The position numbers were made by a program, and so were the translations under genes. A DNA stretch of 45,225 nt from JBCCGI01 sp039029355 (GTDB taxonomy: Bacteria; Planctomycetota; UBA1135; GCA-002686595). Positions 1 through 10,624 of this stretch are shown piece after piece; positions within the stretch are counted from its first letter, which is position 1, and the number at the start of each line of letters is the position of its first letter. The notes below the pieces were generated by a model that was given only the letters and a program-made list of their open reading frames with translations, was not told where the DNA came from and searched no databases. The stretch is from contig JBCCGI010000066.1 of NCBI GenBank assembly GCA_039029355.1, forward strand, positions 1 through 45,225, in the 5' to 3' direction.

Positions 1-2
1 CG

Positions 3-968
3 TGGGTCGCCTGGGCGGGAGCCGCCGGCGCCCCGGGCGCCGCCGCGGCGCCGGCCCACGCGCCGGCCGCCAGCGGCTCCGGCCTGGCGATGGTGCTGGC
101 CTCGATGGCGATCCTGCTGACCGCAGCGGTCGCCGTGCTCCTGTTCGAGCGCATGGACGAGGCCGGACGCACCGCCTCGGCCGAGGCGGCGACGGTCCGC
201 TCCGCGCTGGCCGAAGGCCTGGATGAGCTGCGCGACGAGCTCGGCGCCGGGCGCGAGGCGCGCGACGACGAAGAGCGCCGCGTCGCGCGCGAGCTCGCCG
301 GTCTGCAGGCCCGCGAGGAGGAGCGGGGCAAGGCCCAGGCCGCCTCCGAGCAGCGCCTGTCCGAGGAGATCGCCGCGCTCGGCGAACGCCTCGCCGTCAC
401 CGCCGGGTTCACCGACGGGCTCGCCCAGCACGACCGCCAGATCGAGGAGCTGGCGGACACGATCACCGAGATCCGCGCCGACATCGGCGTCATCGCCGAG
501 AAGGTCGTCGAGCTCGAGCAGCGCGGCGTCGCGGCCGCCGCGGCGGCGCCGGTCGTGCCGGTCGTCCCCATGGAGGAGCAGCCGGTGTGGATGACCTCGG
601 TCCAGGAGCTCGCGAGCCCGAGCGCGGGCGAGCGCTGGGGCGCGGTGCAGGCGCTGGGCGACACCGGCGACGTCGGCGTGGTGCCGCACCTGCTGCCGAT
701 GCTCAAGGACAGCGACATCTTCGTCCGCATGGCGACCGCGCGCGTGCTGGGCGACCTGGCGGCGCCCGAGGGCGTGCCTGCGCTCATCGACGCGCTCGAG
801 GACAGCGAGGCGACCGTGCGCGAGGCCGCCGTCGTGTCGCTGCGCTCGATCACGGGCAAGGACTTCAAGTTCGACCCGAACGCGAAGGACGGCGACCGCG
901 CCAAGCGCGTCAAGGCGTGGTGCGACTGGTGGCGCCGCGAGGGCGAGGACGCGCTCGGCCGCGCCTAG
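3..968 (+). CDS. Membrane-anchored coiled-coil / HEAT-repeat protein (5' end may lie outside the window)
   Basis: The frame is open from the window edge. The first ATG is at 90, but the upstream codons give an Ala/Pro/Gly-rich stretch typical of a linker, so the gene may begin before the window. From the ATG at 90, residues 1-20 form one hydrophobic membrane segment. Residues about 25-150 are rich in Glu, Ala, Arg and Leu with heptad-like spacing (coiled coil), followed by an Ala/Pro/Val linker. Residues about 168-250 carry two to three HEAT repeats (helix pairs with W-G-A-V-Q-A-L-G-D and R-V-L-G-D-L style turns). The C-terminus holds a Trp-rich W-C-D-W-W motif often seen at the end of planctomycete HEAT proteins. 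HEAT repeats bind other proteins, so a scaffold role at the membrane is likely. The partner is unknown. Confidence 0.8.
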   Translation, partial: WVAWAGAAGAPGAAAAPAHAPAASGSGLAMVLASMAILLTAAVAVLLFERMDEAGRTASAEAATVRSALAEGLDELRDELGAGREARDDEERRVARELAGLQAREEERGKAQAASEQRLSEEIAALGERLAVTAGFTDGLAQHDRQIEELADTITEIRADIGVIAEKVVELEQRGVAAAAAAPVVPVVPMEEQPVWMTSVQELASPSAGERWGAVQALGDTGDVGVVPHLLPMLKDSDIFVRMATARVLGDLAAPEGVPALIDALEDSEATVREAAVVSLRSITGKDFKFDPNAKDGDRAKRVKAWCDWWRREGEDALGRA

Positions 969-1216
969 CGTCCGGCCTCCCAGAGCTCCCACGACCGCGC
1001 GGTGGGGCGGACGCCGCCCTACCGGTAGCCGGATGCGCGGCGTGCGTTAGACTCGGGCGTCTTTCCCTGAGGGAGAGAGCCTCGCGTCCACGGCTCGGCT
1101 GCCCCCGAGCCCGGAACCTTGCCCTTTGAGGAGTCGCGGCCCGCGCGCCTGTGCGCGGAGGCGGCTCGGGAGCCTCTCTTCCTCCGTCCCCCTTCCGGAG
1201 ATCCGAAGGAGCTCTC
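969..1216. other. Intergenic region, 248 bp, with a weak candidate promoter
   Basis: No reading frame here looks real. A TAGACT hexamer at 1048-1053 could be a -10 box for the small exported protein at 1217, which would give a leader of about 155 bases. I see no convincing -35 box. A TCCCTGAGGGA palindrome lies near 1074-1084. No RNA gene was recognised. Confidence 0.3.
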
Positions 1217-1708
1217 ATGCACCGCAAGTCCTTCCTCAAGCTCGCAGCGCTCGCGCTCGGCTTCCTGCCCCTCGGCTGGCTCGCCTCGGCCGCGCCGGCC
1301 CCGGCCGCCGCGTCGTCCGTCGGCGGCAAGACGTTCGGCGAGTGGAACCTCCCCACGCCCGGCGTCAACGGCTTCGCCACCGGCGCGCTGCTCGACTTCA
1401 GCGGCAACACCGTCTTCAAGATGAAGGCGGAGCTGGTCGAGCTGCCCAGCCCGTTCCTCCAGCGCATCGGCACGATCGAGGGCGAGCTGGACGACGGCAA
1501 CCCCTTCCCGTATCCGCGCTACACCGTGAGCGGCAAGTGGCAGTCGAACCTGTTCGGCCAGGGCAGCTTCGAAGCCACGATCGCCGAGCAGGTCTCGCCC
1601 CTCGGCCCGGTCGCGATCATCGGCAAGATGGCGGGCAAGTTCTCCGACCCGCCCTCGTTCCCCGACCAGGTCGGCAAGTACGAGGGCGAGTGGAAGGCCA
1701 TCCTCTAG
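1217..1708 (+). CDS. Small exported protein of unknown function
   Basis: 163 residues. The ATG at 1217 is chosen because GAAGGAG ends five bases before it and it starts a clear signal peptide: M-H-R-K-S-F followed by a Leu/Ala core and an Ala-rich cleavage region near residue 32. The mature part of about 130 residues has alternating Gly and aromatic or hydrophobic positions (G-T-I-E-G-E-L, Y-T-V-S-G-K-W, G-K-M-A-G-K-F, Y-E-G-E-W), suggesting a small all-beta fold of repeated strand pairs that ends with the last strand. No catalytic motif or cysteine pair is visible. I do not recognise a family. It is transcribed alone and followed by a strong hairpin at 1734-1763. Confidence 0.75.
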   Translation: MHRKSFLKLAALALGFLPLGWLASAAPAPAAASSVGGKTFGEWNLPTPGVNGFATGALLDFSGNTVFKMKAELVELPSPFLQRIGTIEGELDDGNPFPYPRYTVSGKWQSNLFGQGSFEATIAEQVSPLGPVAIIGKMAGKFSDPPSFPDQVGKYEGEWKAIL

Positions 1709-1733
1709 CGACGGCCCGCTGAGAAAACGCTTC

Positions 1734-1763
1734 GCGGGGCGGGATCGAGAAGTCCCGCCCCGC
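1734..1763 (+). terminator. Terminator hairpin after the small exported protein
   Basis: GCGGGGCGGGA pairs perfectly with TCCCGCCCCGC (11 bp stem, 8-base loop). It lies 26 bases after the stop codon and is followed by a pyrimidine-rich tract (CTCAAGTCCCTTCTTTCC). There is no uninterrupted T-run. Confidence 0.6.
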
Positions 1764-1840
1764 CTCAAGTCCCTTCTTTCCGCCCGTCGATCGTCTCGGG
1801 CTATGGAGTCCGATGGGAGGACTCCGTGAAGGGATAAGAC

Positions 1841-3511
1841 ATGACCGAACTGCTCCTCGTTGCGGAGTTCGTGGGTGGGCTGGGCCTGCTCCTTCTTGGA
1901 CTCGGACTTCTGACCGACGGCCTCCGGCTGGCCGGCGGAAGCGTGCTCAAGGCCAACCTGCGCGCCTGGGCGAAGACGCGCTGGCGGGCCTTCGAGACCG
2001 GCTTTGCGATCGCGCTCCTGGTGCCCTCGTCGGCGCAGTCGATGCGCGCCGCGGCCGGATTCGTGAACAGCGGCCTGGTGCGCCTGGAGAACGCGCTCTG
2101 GCTGACGATCGGCATCAGCTTCGGCAGCGTCGTCACCGCCTGGCTCGTCCTGGCGGTCGGGCTCTGGAACGCGGCCCTTGGCGTGGGGCTGTTGCTGCTG
2201 GGCCTCGGCGCCGCGCTCCGCTTCGGCGGCAACCGCGGCCGCCGCGCGGCCCTCGGCATGGGCGTGTCCGGCGTCGGCCTCCTGCTGGTCGGCCTTTCCG
2301 TACTCTCGACCGGCTTTGCCGAGCTCGGCGAGGTCCGGCTCGACCAGCTCCCGTACGGCTTCTTCGGCGGGCTGGTGCTCTTCCTGCTGCTGGGCGCGCT
2401 GTTGTCGGCCTCGCTCCGTACCGCGAGCGTCGGCGTCGCGGCCGCGGTCGTCGCGACGGCGAACGGCTCGCTCGAGCTCGCCGCGGGCATGGCGCTCGTC
2501 GCGGGCGGCAGCTTCGGGCCGGCGGCCTGGGCGATGCTGGAGATGGCCCGCGGGACGGCCCGCGCGAAGCGCGTCGCGCTGATGCACGCGGGCTTCCACG
2601 CTCTGACGTCGACGCTCGGCATCCTGACGCTCTTCCTGACGCTGCCGCTGCACGACAAGCTGCCCGGACCGCTCGCGAGCGCGCCCTTCGCCCTCGCGAC
2701 CTTCCATCTGCTCTTCAAGGTCGGGGGAGCGCTGCTCGTTCTGCCCTTCGCCGAGATGATCGTGCACCAGCTCAGCCTGCGCTTCCAGCGCGAGGAGCTG
2801 GACCAGCGCCGCGCGCCCAACCTCGACTCGAACCTGCTCACCATCCCCGACCTCGCCGTCGACGCCTTCCTCGACGAGCTCGGCGTGCTGAGCAACTCGG
2901 CGCGCGGCCTCGCGCACCTGGCGCTGAAGGAGCGCGTCATCTCGGACTTCCGGCTGCGGCAGGACGCCGAGATGCTCGAGCGGCGCGTGCGCGACCTGGA
3001 CCACACCGCGGCGCGCCTGATCGCCGACGGCGTGACCTACGAGATCGCCACCGTGCTGGTCGAGCTGCCGCGCGCGACGCGCGGCGTGCGCCAGCTCCTG
3101 AACGAGGTCGCGCGCTTCCGCTTCTTCGCGAGCGCGACGCCCAAGGAGCTGGATCCGCGGCTGCGCACGCGCCTGCGCCAGCTCGAGCTCGCGGTGCTCC
3201 ACCTGGTCGAGGGCGCCGACGCGCTCGATGAGTCGTTCACGGCCGAGCACTGCGCCCAGGAGGCCGAGACCACGACCCAGCACCTGCGCGACATGCGCTG
3301 CCGCCTGCACGAGGCGTGCTCGCAGCACGAGATCGCGCCCACGGTCGCCGACGCGCTCTGCTCGCGGCTCGACGCACTCGAGCGGATCGGCTACTTCGCC
3401 TCGGAGCAGGCCATCGGCCTGGCCCGGGTGCTCGCGCCGGTGGGGCAGGACGAGCCCTTCGCGCCCCCGGTCGAAGAGCCGGCCAAGCGCATCCTGCGCC
3501 GCGTGGCCTAG
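1841..3511 (+). CDS. Na/Pi-cotransporter-like membrane protein with PhoU-like C-terminal domain
   Basis: 556 residues; GAAGGGA lies just before the ATG. Residues 1-310 hold about eight hydrophobic segments in two inverted halves, the layout of the NptA/YjbB Na/Pi cotransporter family (PF02690). Residues about 330-540 are helical and PhoU-like (R-D-L-D-H-T-A-A-R-L, then E-L-P-R-A-T-R-G-V-R-Q-L). The family signatures are eroded. Where relatives have Q-S-S-S in each half this protein has P-S-S-A-Q-S (first half) and no equivalent in the second, and the G-A-N-I-G-T-T loops read G-I-S-F-G-S-V and G-G-S-F-G-P-A. The fold assignment is fairly secure. Phosphate transport is doubtful: it may carry another anion or act as a sensor. 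It ends at a convergent junction with a strong hairpin. Confidence 0.8.
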   Translation: MTELLLVAEFVGGLGLLLLGLGLLTDGLRLAGGSVLKANLRAWAKTRWRAFETGFAIALLVPSSAQSMRAAAGFVNSGLVRLENALWLTIGISFGSVVTAWLVLAVGLWNAALGVGLLLLGLGAALRFGGNRGRRAALGMGVSGVGLLLVGLSVLSTGFAELGEVRLDQLPYGFFGGLVLFLLLGALLSASLRTASVGVAAAVVATANGSLELAAGMALVAGGSFGPAAWAMLEMARGTARAKRVALMHAGFHALTSTLGILTLFLTLPLHDKLPGPLASAPFALATFHLLFKVGGALLVLPFAEMIVHQLSLRFQREELDQRRAPNLDSNLLTIPDLAVDAFLDELGVLSNSARGLAHLALKERVISDFRLRQDAEMLERRVRDLDHTAARLIADGVTYEIATVLVELPRATRGVRQLLNEVARFRFFASATPKELDPRLRTRLRQLELAVLHLVEGADALDESFTAEHCAQEAETTTQHLRDMRCRLHEACSQHEIAPTVADALCSRLDALERIGYFASEQAIGLARVLAPVGQDEPFAPPVEEPAKRILRRVA

Positions 3512-3522
3512 CGCTACCGCTT

Positions 3523-3569
3523 GCAAGGCTCGCCGGCCTCTCCGCACCGCGGGGAGCCGGCGAGCTTGC
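3523..3569. terminator. Bidirectional hairpin between convergent genes
   Basis: GCAAGGCTCGCCGGC pairs with GCCGGCGAGC-TTGC with a single bulge, and the inner CTCTCCGC/GCGGGGAG extends the stem. It sits between the stops at 3511 (+) and 3584 (-), so it can serve both transcripts. The plus-strand side is followed by GTTTGGGG. Confidence 0.6.
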
Positions 3570-3583
3570 GTTTGGGGAGGGCG

Positions 3584-4714
3584 CTATTCGGCGGCCAGCG
3601 CGCGCAGCCCCAGCAGCAGCTCGCTGGCCACGAAGAGCCGCGGCTCCGGCTCGGCTGCGAGGAACGCCTCGGCGGCCGCCAGGAGGCGCGGCGCGAGCCG
3701 CGCGCGCGCCTCGTCGTGCTCGAGCGCCACCGCGAGCCGCGTCAGCACCGCCCACGTCTCCAGGCCCGGGCGCCGCTTCGACGCGACCTCGCCGGTGCGG
3801 CCGTAGTAGGAGTTGTCGAGCCGCGGCAGGCGCGCGAGGGCGAAGCCGAGCACGCCGAGCCCGACGTGGGGCTCGCCGCGCACGCCGTACAGCGCCGCGG
3901 TCGCCGCGTTGGAGAGCTGCACCACGTCGTTGGGGGAGAAGACGATGAGGTCGTTCTCCATCAGCGTCGACAGCTCGGGCTGCACCACCGCGTAGACCAG
4001 CCCCGACGGCGCGGGCGCGCCGGCGAGCAGCGCGTAGGAGCGCTCGGCGACCTCGGCTAGCTCCGCATCGCCGGTCGCGGCCGCCACCTCCGCCACGAGG
4101 TCGGGGGCGTAGTCGACCAGGAACGAGTTGGTCGCAAACGCGCGCGTGCCGAGGTTGAAGTAGTTGCGGATCAGCCACACGTCGGCGTCGGTCGCGGCGT
4201 GGCGCGCGTAGCCCGAGAGCACGAGCCACGCGAGCTCGGCGTCGGCCGGGCGGTCGAAGGCGACGGCGCCGCGCCACAGGCCTTCGGCGACGCGCAGGGC
4301 CTCGGTGGTGCCCGACGCGTCGGGCGGGACCTCGGCGCCCGAGCCGCGCCTCCACGCCACGAAGCCGCGCGTGTACGGATCGGAAGCGTCGTCGAGCACG
4401 AGCTCGCGCGCGCACCTGTCGCGGAGGGTGAGGTAGAGGCGCTCCTCGCCGGCCAGCGCCGACCACGCCAACAGCTGCCCGAGGTCGACCGCGTACACGA
4501 AGTCGTTCGGCCGCGCGAGCTCGCCCGACTCGACCCACGCGATGACGCGCTCGGCGAGCGCGCGCTCGAGCTCGCGCGCGCGCTCCGCCGGCGGCGGCTC
4601 GGTGCCGCAGGCGGCGACGAGCGCGAGCGCCGCGGCCCACAGCCAGCGGAGGAGCCCGCGCCGGGAGCTCGCCGGCTCCGCCGCCGGGCGGAGCGAGCGC
4701 GGAGGCCGGATCAC
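3584..4714 (-). CDS. Lipoprotein of unknown function, probably an all-helical domain
   Basis: 376 residues. The start is a GTG at 4714 with AGGAG overlapping the gcvP stop codon (TAGGAG), so translation is probably coupled to gcvP. The N-terminus has basic residues, a hydrophobic stretch and a lipobox ending L-V-A-A-C36, so it is a predicted lipoprotein. The mature part is rich in Ala, Leu and Arg helices with recurring aromatic positions (N-Y-F-N-L-G-T-R-A-F, D-N-S-Y-Y-G-R-T-G-E), resembling an alpha/alpha toroid such as those of glycoside hydrolases or terpene cyclases. I cannot identify a catalytic pair. It is last in the minus-strand row sigma factor 1 - gcvP - lipoprotein. Function unknown. 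Confidence 0.75.
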   Translation of the reverse strand: MIRPPRSLRPAAEPASSRRGLLRWLWAAALALVAACGTEPPPAERARELERALAERVIAWVESGELARPNDFVYAVDLGQLLAWSALAGEERLYLTLRDRCARELVLDDASDPYTRGFVAWRRGSGAEVPPDASGTTEALRVAEGLWRGAVAFDRPADAELAWLVLSGYARHAATDADVWLIRNYFNLGTRAFATNSFLVDYAPDLVAEVAAATGDAELAEVAERSYALLAGAPAPSGLVYAVVQPELSTLMENDLIVFSPNDVVQLSNAATAALYGVRGEPHVGLGVLGFALARLPRLDNSYYGRTGEVASKRRPGLETWAVLTRLAVALEHDEARARLAPRLLAAAEAFLAAEPEPRLFVASELLLGLRALAAE

Positions 4715-4720
4715 GGGCTC

Positions 4721-7678
<2,958 letters not shown>

Positions 7679-7711
7679 GTGGGCTCCTGATTCTTCGGGC
7701 TAGAACCAGGG

Positions 7712-7717
7712 ATTGTA
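7712..7717 (-). promoter_or_regulatory. Candidate -10 box for gcvP
   Basis: The minus strand reads TACAAT 34 bases before the gcvP GTG, in the 101-base gap after sigma factor 1. No good -35 hexamer is found 16-18 bases upstream. The same TACAATCC occurs upstream of the gene starting at 41488, where a -35 is present. Confidence 0.3.
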
Positions 7718-7779
7718 GAAGCCGCCCCGCCCCGATTGCGCGGGCTTTCGGCCGGATTCTGGGGCCCTTCGACCCCGCC

Positions 7780-10503
7780 CTAGTGGCACGACGCGCAGTC
7801 CCGGCGCCAGGCGAGCTGTTCGAAGGTCGCCTTCCGCAAGAGCGCTGCAAGCTCCTCCTGCGACAGGTTCGCGACGGGCGGCTCCGTGGATGCCGGCTTC
7901 GGCGCCCTTGGCGGCGCGGGGGCGGCGCGGACCTCCTGCGCGCCGACCTGCAGCTCGGTGCGGGTCTTCTCCTCACGCTGCACCTCGAATTCGAAGCGGC
8001 GCGCGGAGGGGAGCTCGCCCGCCTCGGCGAGGCGCTGCACGTCCTCGTGCTCTCCGTTGGGGAGCAGCTCAAGCTCATACGCACCGGCCGCGACGGCGAG
8101 GTCCGGCGGGAAGTGCTCGGACAACGCGAACACCTGCGTGCGCACGCCGCCGGCACGGCGCCACAGCGCGAAGCGCCAGCGCGCGAGCACGCCCTCGGCA
8201 TCCGCCTCGCCGCGGAAGTGCGCGCGTCCCGGCGGAGCGATATCGACGACGCCCAGGTCGACCTCGTCGCCCGGCGCGAGGTGCACCGGGCCGAAGCTCA
8301 CCGGCTCGCGGCGCGGGACCCGCACCTCGACGCCGTAGCGGCCGGCGGTGACCTTCTGGGAGGCGAAGAAGGTGCCCTCGTCCTGGGAGTCGAGCCACAG
8401 CCCGAGCCCGGCGTCGAGGTTCCACAGCCGCACCTCGGCGCCCTCGATCGGCTTGCCCTCGTGGTCGAGCACCTCGAGCCGCGCCTTGGCCAGCTTGGCC
8501 GCGGTGCCGTCCAGCTCGAACACCTCCTCTTTGCGGCCGCCGGGCCACACGCCGTGCACCACCTCGGCCGGCAGCGTCGCGCCGACGGGCCGGAAGGAGA
8601 CCTCCAGCGGACGGTCGGGCGCGTTGGGAATCCGGAACACACCGTCGTCGCCGGACAGCGCGAAGTCCTCGTAGGGCGGGTCGACGCAGCGCACGTCCAC
8701 CCTCCAGGAGCCGAGCGGGCTGCCGTCCCCGGAGTGGACCAGGCGGCCGACGAGCTCGGCCCCGCGGTCGAGCGAAGGGGTCCACACCTCCGCGTGTCCC
8801 GGCGCGGCCACGAAGGTCCGGAGGGCCACTCCGTGGTCGCCGCCGCCGGCCCGCGCGTGCCAGGTGCCCTCGTCGAGCTCCTCGAAGAGGAACGCGCCGT
8901 CCTCGCCCGTCACCGTGCGGATCTCCGAACCGCCCGGCTCGCGTCCGAGCACGACGAGCGCGGCGGTCACGGGCTCGCCCTCGGCGTCGGTCACCGTGCC
9001 GGCGAAGGTGGCGTGTGTGGCGGGCGGCAGCACCTCGTCGAGTCGGCCCGCGAGCAACGCCTGGGTGAACGCCCCGCCGTGGGCGGCTAGGTCGATCGTG
9101 CTCCTCCACTCCGGCTGGTGGAGCAGCTGCTGCAGCGCCAGGGGCGTGCTCTTGCCGGGACAGCCGCCGTCGAGCGAGTCCGAGCGGAAGGCGCCGAAGC
9201 CCTCCTCGTCGGGCTCGAAGCTCGGCGCCCGATTGAGCCAGGGGAGCGGCGCGGGGCCGAACGCGATCACGAAGTCGCCGTCGCTCTGCCCGTCGGCGAG
9301 GCGTACGAGGAGGGACGCCCTGGTGGGCTCCGAGGCCTGCGACTCGGTGACCTGGAGCGCGACCGAGCTCCGCCCGTCGCGCAGCGCGATCCGCCGCAGC
9401 CCCGACCAGGCGCCGCCGTCGCGCGCGGCGACGGCGAGCTCGAGGCCGGAGCGGTCGCCGCGCCACGAGAAGCGGAAGCGACCGCTCTCGTCGGCCTCGC
9501 CGAGGTGGTTGAGCCCCACCCCGATCGGTCCCGCGTAGAGCTGCGCGCCCGGGAGCGGCAGGTCGTAGTCGTCGAGCACGATGCCTTCGAGCTCGAACAG
9601 ATACGGGTCTTCGGCCGCGGGCTCGGTCGCGTCGACGAGCTCCTGCTCGAAGGCGGCCGCGGCCTCGCGGCGCGTTTCGGGCTGGCGCGCGTCTGCGGCG
9701 AGCTCCTCGACCGGCACCTCCTTCAGCACCGCGTCGGGCCGCGCCGCCACGCGCTCCTCGACCGCGTCCGGCCGCGTCGGCTCCACGGCGCGGCCGCCGA
9801 GCCCCTGCCACGCGAACGTCCCCACCAGCACCGCCGCCGCCACCGCGGCGACACCCTTCACCTGCGCTCCCATCAACAACGCCCCTGCCCCCGCGGCCGC
9901 GGCCGCGGATCCCGATCCGTGCGGAGTCTCCACCGGCGCCGCCACTGGCGCCGGACCCGTGAGGAACGCCAGCGCGCGGCGGAGGGTCGTCCCGTCGCGG
10001 CGGGCGTCCTCCTCCAGGCGCGCGCGCAGCCGGTCGAGCCCGCGGGCGACGCGGCTCTTCACCGTCGCCACCGGCACGTCCAGCTGCTGCGCGATCGCGC
10101 GCGGCGGGAGACCGTCGAAGAAGCGCAGCAGGATGGCCGTTTGGTACGGCTCCTCCAGGGTGAGCACCGCGTCGGTCATCCGCCGCAGCGCCTGGCGCTT
10201 CTCCGCCGTGTCCGAGGTGCTCGGCAGGCGCGTGCCGCGCGCCGCCCGCTCCTCGCGCTCGCGCCGCCGGCCGTCCGCGCGCAGGCGCTTCAGCGCCAGG
10301 GTGCGGGCGACCGTTCCGAGCCAGCCGGGCAGTCGCTCGCGGCGCCCCGGCGGGCGCTCGAGCGCGACGACCCAGGTCTCCTGGACCACGTCCTCGGCCG
10401 CCGCCTCATCCCCGAGGATGCGCCGCGCCAGGGTCCGCAGGGACCCGGCGTGGGCGAGGAGCAGCTCGGAGGGAATCGGCACGGTCGGCGGTCGTTGGTC
10501 CAT
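7780..10503 (-). CDS. Membrane-anchored ECF sigma factor 1 with long extracytoplasmic beta-sandwich region and C-terminal CxxCH
   Basis: 907 residues. Residues about 11-80 are sigma region 2 (L-A-R-R-I-L-G-D-E-A-A-A-E-D-V-V-Q-E-T-W) and about 105-160 are region 4 (L-E-E-P-Y-Q-T-A-I-L-L-R-F, then the helix-turn-helix A-I-A-Q-Q-L-D-V-P-V-A-T-V-K-S-R). Together these are a full ECF RNA polymerase sigma factor. An Ala/Gly linker leads into one membrane segment at about 217-235. Residues 236-905 should lie outside the cytoplasm and contain at least four carboxypeptidase-regulatory or CNA-B type beta-sandwich segments (for example T-F-A-G-T-V-T-D-A-E-G-E-P-V). The last five residues are C-A-S-C-H, a heme c motif, immediately before the stop. 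No anti-sigma gene is adjacent. It is divergent from the M1 peptidase and lies 101 bp upstream of gcvP. Regulation by proteolysis or conformational signalling is an inference. Confidence 0.88.
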   Translation of the reverse strand: MDQRPPTVPIPSELLLAHAGSLRTLARRILGDEAAAEDVVQETWVVALERPPGRRERLPGWLGTVARTLALKRLRADGRRREREERAARGTRLPSTSDTAEKRQALRRMTDAVLTLEEPYQTAILLRFFDGLPPRAIAQQLDVPVATVKSRVARGLDRLRARLEEDARRDGTTLRRALAFLTGPAPVAAPVETPHGSGSAAAAAGAGALLMGAQVKGVAAVAAAVLVGTFAWQGLGGRAVEPTRPDAVEERVAARPDAVLKEVPVEELAADARQPETRREAAAAFEQELVDATEPAAEDPYLFELEGIVLDDYDLPLPGAQLYAGPIGVGLNHLGEADESGRFRFSWRGDRSGLELAVAARDGGAWSGLRRIALRDGRSSVALQVTESQASEPTRASLLVRLADGQSDGDFVIAFGPAPLPWLNRAPSFEPDEEGFGAFRSDSLDGGCPGKSTPLALQQLLHQPEWRSTIDLAAHGGAFTQALLAGRLDEVLPPATHATFAGTVTDAEGEPVTAALVVLGREPGGSEIRTVTGEDGAFLFEELDEGTWHARAGGGDHGVALRTFVAAPGHAEVWTPSLDRGAELVGRLVHSGDGSPLGSWRVDVRCVDPPYEDFALSGDDGVFRIPNAPDRPLEVSFRPVGATLPAEVVHGVWPGGRKEEVFELDGTAAKLAKARLEVLDHEGKPIEGAEVRLWNLDAGLGLWLDSQDEGTFFASQKVTAGRYGVEVRVPRREPVSFGPVHLAPGDEVDLGVVDIAPPGRAHFRGEADAEGVLARWRFALWRRAGGVRTQVFALSEHFPPDLAVAAGAYELELLPNGEHEDVQRLAEAGELPSARRFEFEVQREEKTRTELQVGAQEVRAAPAPPRAPKPASTEPPVANLSQEELAALLRKATFEQLAWRRDCASCH

Positions 10504-10624
10504 AGGCGGCTTTGGTCTCCACCCGGGTGAATCCCGCCGCCTCCGAAACGAATGCAGGAAAAGGTTGGGTCGATTCTCGCCCGCGAGGGCGGGGAGCGCG
10601 ACCCGGGAGGGCTACGATCCGCCC
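10504..10624. promoter_or_regulatory. Divergent intergenic region between sigma factor 1 and the M1 peptidase
   Basis: 121 bp holding the promoters of both divergent genes. On the plus strand GGCTACGAT ends at 10618, six bases before the peptidase ATG. If TACGAT is the -10 box the transcript would start at or next to the ATG, that is, leaderless. No clear -35 box or operator palindrome was found, and no obvious box for the sigma gene on the other strand. Confidence 0.4.

Noticed and set aside
7679..7779. Glycine riboswitch in front of gcvP
   Set aside because: The 101-base spacer is too short for a tandem glycine aptamer and I see none of its conserved stems.
7740..7782. Readthrough of the TAG stop after C-A-S-C-H, giving a longer cytochrome-like tail
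   Set aside because: The frame stays open for about 33 codons but shows no heme-domain features, and TAG is the ordinary stop throughout this window.
9581..10624. Upstream extension of the M1 peptidase frame
   Set aside because: This part is antisense to sigma factor 1 and reads as Ser/Arg/Ala low complexity; the signal-like sequence begins at 10625.
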